Below are positions 58,816 to 64,000 of a stretch of 64,000 nucleotides of DNA, piece after piece. Below the pieces are notes generated by a model. That model was not told the DNA's origin, ran no database searches, and saw only the letters and a program-made list of their open reading frames with translations. The stretch comes from Nissolia schottii (lineage: Eukaryota > Streptophyta > Magnoliopsida > Fabales > Fabaceae): assembly GCA_003254905.1 (NCBI GenBank), contig QANU01076685.1, positions 1-64,000 of the forward strand, read 5' to 3'. Both the position numbers and the translations under genes were made by a program. Within the stretch, counting starts at the first letter, position 1, and each line of letters opens with the position of its first letter.

Positions 58816-61800
58816 TGTAACATCCCGCTCCTTCCCTAGTGAAAATTTCCCTGATTAACTGTTCGTAGAGCATCTTGTATAGGTTAACGTGCAGAGATTA
58901 ATAGAAATTTATCCGTCTAGTTTCTCGAAACTCTGATGACACTCAAAGAATTCCTCGTGACCCATAGAATTTAGTGAAAAATCAAACCGTCGAAAAAACG
59001 GAGTTCCGTTCACTGTCGGACGATTCCGCAGACACTAGAACAATCCCGTTTGGCCTCGTTTGGCCCCTTTAGCCAGTAGAACTGTGTTGTGGGCCCCAAT
59101 CTTGGGAAACCATACCTTATGGGGGGAAAGATGATAAAACCCCTAGAGCAACCCCAAATTGTTACTAGATAGCTTTGGCGATCGCGGAAACGCCAGCTGA
59201 ATGACCCTGTTCGGACGCCGACGAGAGATAACGGGTCAAAGGTATCTGTGAAAAATACTCCTCCAGAGAAAAATTCACAAATGCCTTGAAGTAATTATAC
59301 CTTTAGGTAGAGGGGAATTAGAGGATCGCGACGGTATAAGCGGAATATTTTTCGGATGACCGTGCGCGATGCACCGGGACTGGGACGACCAAAAACGAAC
59401 GAAACGGGACTGAGTGGGCCCCACACCTGCATTGACCACGTGATCAACTCAGATTTCAAGGGAAAATAATTAAAAATTCAATTACTATTCATTGATTTGA
59501 CCTTTGAATGATCTTTTGAATTAATTAATTAATAAAGAAAATAGAAAAGGGCATTTTGGTAATTTTGGGGACAAAATTGGAAGACCAATCTGCCCCCAAA
59601 ACCCACGGCCTCCTCTCTATAAATAGCCCCCATGTTTATTCTTTTTTCACATATTCCTCACCTTGCCGAAACTCTGCCGAAAAATCGTTCGGTCCGGGAA
59701 TACTGCCGAAATCAGGATACCGGTTCAGGAGGCTATTCACCCAAGGATCCCACCTCTCTTCCACCCTCTCCAGCCTTCTTTGCAGCCCAAGAAAGTGGGT
59801 AAACTTGATTTGCTCATCTCCTTGGAGCTTATGTTTGTTTATGTTTGATGTTGATGATTATGTGAACTATGGTGATTTATGTTAGAACTGTTATGCTAGG
59901 GTTAGGAAGATGATTCTGAAGGGTCTTGTGACCTGGACTAGCTAGGATTTTAATGGTTGGAATATGTGTGAGAACCTCAAGGAGTGTCCATGAGAAAAAA
60001 GGAAAAGAAAGAGAGAAAATCATGCAATTTGTTTCAGTTTCGCCCAGTACCCGCAGAACGGCCCCAGGCGCCACTGAGCGGAGTGAGAGAGAAAACCAAT
60101 TTTTAAAACGTGAACTCCAAGGCGCTGAGCGGTCAGAGGGTCCGCTGAGCGGCCTGAAGGTTACTGAGGATGAGGATAAGGATGGAAAGATATTTTTGAA
60201 AACCGGGCCTCAACCCGCTGAGCGAGATGAGTCACCGCTGAGCGATACAGCTTTGACCGCTGAGCTATGCAGCTCTGACCGCTGAGCGGATTAAGCTCAG
60301 ACCGCTGGGCGAACAAGAGGTTCCGCTGAGCGGCCTGAGACTTGAATGTCTCATGGAGGCTGTCTTGAGGCACATAATCCAACAAGTGATGCTTTACATG
60401 ATGTGTATGACTGAAGTATATGAACTATGTGGTGTAAGAGATAGGATGTATGTGGAACATTGCATGTAGATGATTTATGAGTAGAATGATTATAATATCA
60501 TGCATCATGAGGACCGGGTTGTCATGTAAGTGTTAGGACTACCCTAGAGAACTAGAGGTTCATCACCTAATATGTAAAGAGCATAATTGAACACTAGGGA
60601 ATAAGTATGTAGTTATATGATAGGATTCCTTTCTCTTGGCACGTCTACGGACACGCCCCTCACCAGTCCCAAAAGGGTGGATTGGTCAATGATGCTACCT
60701 CACCAGTCCCAAAAGGGTGGACCGGTCAATGAGGTTAATGGCATGATGATGAGCTAATGATGAGATATGATGAAATATGATGACTAATGTTGAAGACCTC
60801 TTACTCTTGGAACTCAACATTCTGATTATCTTGTGTTCACTTGAAAGATTGTTTCCTCCTACTTTTTTTTTTATGTAATGGAACATTTGCCTATACACTT
60901 GCCTTACGAAGCTCGAATGTGTGGTCCGGTTCAGTATAGGTGGATGTATGAAACACTAGCTAACTGTTTACCCGTACGCAGCAAACAATGCTCACTAGGT
61001 TGTTTTATCTGATCGAAATACCTTAGTCCACAGTTATCTTTTGAAACTAGTTATTTAAGAAAATAAGGACCAATTTAAAACTTTTAATTACATTATATAA
61101 ACACTAAAATAGAGCCGTGCGTCAGAAGGAATAACATAACAAAACGCGTAATTATAGAATAGTAAAACATTCAATACATATCACGATGGTCCATCACATA
61201 GAGTCACAAAGCTGTATATACATACTAAGTAAGATACATCACATGTACATTGATCATAACGTCAAATACATAAATCATAATACAGCATATCAAAATACAA
61301 GGGCTGCTAGAGACCCTTGGCAAAAATCTGGACATCCAGCTATCTCTAAGTCCTATCCTGTCACGGCCGCTCATGGCTCTGCTGGCGGCTCGTCAGCATC
61401 CTCAAAATAAGACTCATCATCTTCTCCTGTACCTGAAGTCATAAATAGTAGGGAATGAGAATGGTAGGTTCTCAGTGGAATAACCTTAGTTCCTGAGTCA
61501 TACAACAGATTATGTCGGACTTCAGGCCGCTCAGAGATCTCTAGTGAACATACATACTAAACAGCCTACCATTTATTATCTGACCTATCTGAACGGCTTT
61601 ATCAGCATTATTAGGTGATCAGGGAACTACTCTTGCTTACTACGTTCTCGTGCTGATTAGCATCTCGTAAATATACATAACCGTATCGAGCGTGCTCTTG
61701 ACGGTACGGCATAACAGCAGAAATATAGTTCCAGAATAATCAGAGAACATCACAGCATACACTCAGTATTCAGTTCACGGAGCACATTCAACATTCAATG

Positions 61801-64000
61801 CATCACATAGGCATTCAGAATAAGCATAGCAGAATCAACAGAATATATACAGCATAGTCAGCAGCATAAACATGACAGAATTAAACATGCCTAACAGAAT
61901 GTAACAGCATAACAGAATATAGCAGCATGACAGAATATAACAGCATAAGTGTTATCCCCACCATAATAATGTCCTCTGTTGACACTAATATGACGGGATA
62001 ACCTCACACCCTCAGTATAGGCCGACACTGTCTGGACCTTACTGCGGTGGGCTTCCACCTGCCGTGTGCCCCCTCGGGACCCCTCAACAGTGGGCGGATA
62101 TTGTACCCCCACCTAAGTTTGCCCCCTTTCGACAATGCATAGGCGTGGTAACCGCACACCTCCAGGTATGCCATGTCGACACCACCTGTGGCGGGCTTCC
62201 ACATTCAGGATGCCTAGACCTCCTGAAGTGGGATCATAGTGGCTCATGTGATCACGGCCTTTTCAGCATGTGGCATATAGCCAATATCAGCATGGGGCAT
62301 TTAGCCATTTTTCAGCATGTGGCATTTAGCCTTTTCAGCAGCATTGGGCATTGGCCCTATTTTAGTATTTCAGCATTCTTTGTACCTGCAGCATGTTATA
62401 CTTGTTTCCCTATGGTTCATTTCAGCATCTTTACTTATCTCAGAGTTAATTCTAGTCCTTTAAACTAAGTTTAATCATGAATGCATGACATGCTACAGAT
62501 TTTATCACGGACTACATGTAATATACATATTCAAGACATATTCTTCACATTTTCACATACAGCATGAACTTCATAGAATTCAGTTATCAATCATGGCTAT
62601 CACATTGAATATGGGGTTATGTGCCTCAAGAGGGGTTCCATAAACATTCTGGCCCTCAAGCCGCTCAGCGGAGACTTTGGTCTGCTCAGCGGTTTGAGGC
62701 TGTCCGCTCACCGGTATATTCCCTCCGCTCAGCGGACCTCCTTCTCGAATCCTCAAAATCGACTTAAATAAAAATATCTTTTCACCTTTCCACGTAGCTT
62801 CCTCTCGCTCAGCGGCGCCTGAGACCGCTCAGCGACCCCTGTGCGAGAGAAGCAAACCGAAACCATTTTCCCTTCCATTTTCATGTCTTTGCTTCCATGG
62901 AACCCTACATGAGTTTCACACATAATTCCAGCATAATAATCACATCTAATCCAGGTCACAGGACCCTTCAGAATTGTCTCCCTAAGTCCTAGCATCATTT
63001 CTAACATATTTCATCACAAAATCCATAATTCACATACATACACATACAATCACATAAACCTCTTGAAGCATCAAAGAGGTAAGGAACTAGAGTTACCCAC
63101 CTCTTCAAGAGCTTGTTGTTGCTAGGAGAGAAGGAAACCAAGCCTTGCTTGCTTACTTGAAGGCTTCTTGACCTAAACACAACATTTTAACCTAATTAGC
63201 ACAACCATGAGTTATGGAAGCACAACTCCTTACCACATGATGAAAACTTACCCACAACTCTTCCTAGCTTTCCTTAGATGCTTAGGAATGAATTATGGTG
63301 ATGAACATATGAGCTTGAAGCTTGCTTGAAGCTCCTAGGTTAAAAGAGCATAAAACCTAGGTTATGGAAGCCTTATGTCTTCTTGCCAAATGAAGAGAAA
63401 CTCACCACCTTACCACTTGCTTATTCCCTTGATGAAGTTAAGAGTGAATTAAGGTGATGAAAGCAAAGGATTAGGATTGAATCTTGATGGTTTTGGAAGC
63501 TTTGGGGTCTTGGAGCCTTAGAAAGAAGAAAAGGAAATAACTTAGTGTTTTGGTGTGTATGTCTTTCGTGGGGGAAGAGGGCTGCCCGAGGGTTTAATGG
63601 CCTTTGGCCATATTTAGTTTCCAATTTTGCCCTTAATGTGTTTTAGGTCATATTTAGTCATTAGTTATTTATGTACGGAAGTCCTAAAATTATTCCGGAC
63701 ATACCGTTGCGCTCTAAAAATTCCCCTCATTAATTCTAAAATATTACTTGACATTTTCTTAATTTATTTTCATATTAATATATTTTACAGACTCCTATGA
63801 GTCATAATTAAATCCTAAGATAACCTAAAATTAACTCGAACGTCACCGGACGTCACGAGGTAACAGAATTACTATTTTAATAAATATTTCAAGAATAAAA
63901 TTTATATTTACATTTTATTTTATTTTTACCTCACATTGTCCTTATTAGTATATTTTTAATATTTTAAAGGGAAAGAAAAGGCGGGTTGTTACAATGTATC
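58816..64000 (+). mobile_element. Long LTR J, interrupted by solo LTR K and running off the window
   Basis: It starts TGTAACATCCC at 58816 after TTTAC. The visible pieces are 58816-60948 and 63994-64000. It has a TATA box at 59618-59626, a pyrimidine-rich leader with CTCTGCCGAAA, donor-like GTGGGTAA at 59795-59802, a dense CCGCTGAGCGG cluster at 60055-60345 and the CACGCCCCTCACCAGTCCC block near 60650, which is present in two copies of about 45 bp. Its 5' part is close to LTR B and its middle to LTR I. Confidence 0.78.
60949..63993 (-). mobile_element. Solo long LTR K (same family as A), whole LTR in minus orientation inside LTR J
   Basis: A 3045-bp LTR with a perfect duplication ATGTA (60944-60948 and 63994-63998). 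On the minus strand it starts TGTAACAACCC (63993) and ends with CTAGTGTTTCA (60949). Minus-strand parts are donor-like GTGGGTAA (63093-63100), a CCGCTCAGCG cluster (62650-62850), the GC-rich core (about 61990-62225), hairpins (61681-61705 and 61456-61474), an acceptor-like site at 61433 and a short acidic frame down to about 61374. It is a whole LTR without an internal region. Confidence 0.9.

Overview
This is nuclear DNA of a flowering plant. It holds two intron-containing host genes with plant-specific or plant-like proteins, plant Ty1/copia and Ty3/gypsy fossils, CACTA and LINE debris, and MITE-like elements. A eudicot is likely, and the ALG7-type protein looks legume-like, but the species cannot be fixed from the sequence alone. 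No prokaryotic features, CRISPR arrays or tRNA/rRNA genes were seen.

Layout. 1-22.4 kb is one old Ty1/copia element shattered by nested insertions: solo LTR A (413-3530), an LTR-paired gypsy-type element C (5094-14501) that itself contains solo LTR B (7024-10389), solo LTR D (14946-16818), solo LTR B' (17688-20836, minus) and a small TIR element (21765-22347). 22.6-25.8 kb is an intact two-exon gene for a plant protein of unknown function with an Arg/Gly-rich tail. 26.4-38.3 kb is a second nest: a gag-like 'gypsy type' element H interrupted by solo LTRs G and E, with solo LTR F inside E. 39.5-47.2 kb (minus) is a complete 11-exon gene for the UDP-GlcNAc:dolichyl-phosphate GlcNAc-1-phosphotransferase (ALG7/DPAGT1), the first enzyme of N-glycan precursor assembly. 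Its introns host a foldback MITE, a copia-type fragment and a LINE tail. 48-51.2 kb has a LINE RNase H remnant and a CACTA remnant with hairpin-rich subterminal repeats. 51.2-64 kb is another LTR nest with a tandem TRIM array that runs into an 841-base assembly gap (52832-53672), a decayed CACTA transposase (56990-58815) and solo LTR K (60949-63993).

The two host genes are not functionally linked; everything else is mobile-element DNA. Most insertions are solo LTRs with perfect 5-bp target duplications (A, B, B', E, G, K), so LTR-LTR recombination has been the dominant removal process here.

The most interesting signal is an architecture shared by the long LTRs (A, A', B, B', D, E, F, I, K). 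It consists of an invariant donor-like GTGGGTAA, about 1.4-1.8 kb of repeat-rich DNA, a hairpin (TGAGAAC-N5-GTTCTCA) with compensatory base changes at a fixed 22-24 nt from a CAG/TAG acceptor, and in six copies a short acidic reading frame ending in a stop. I infer an intron inside the LTR, which has to be tested with RNA data.
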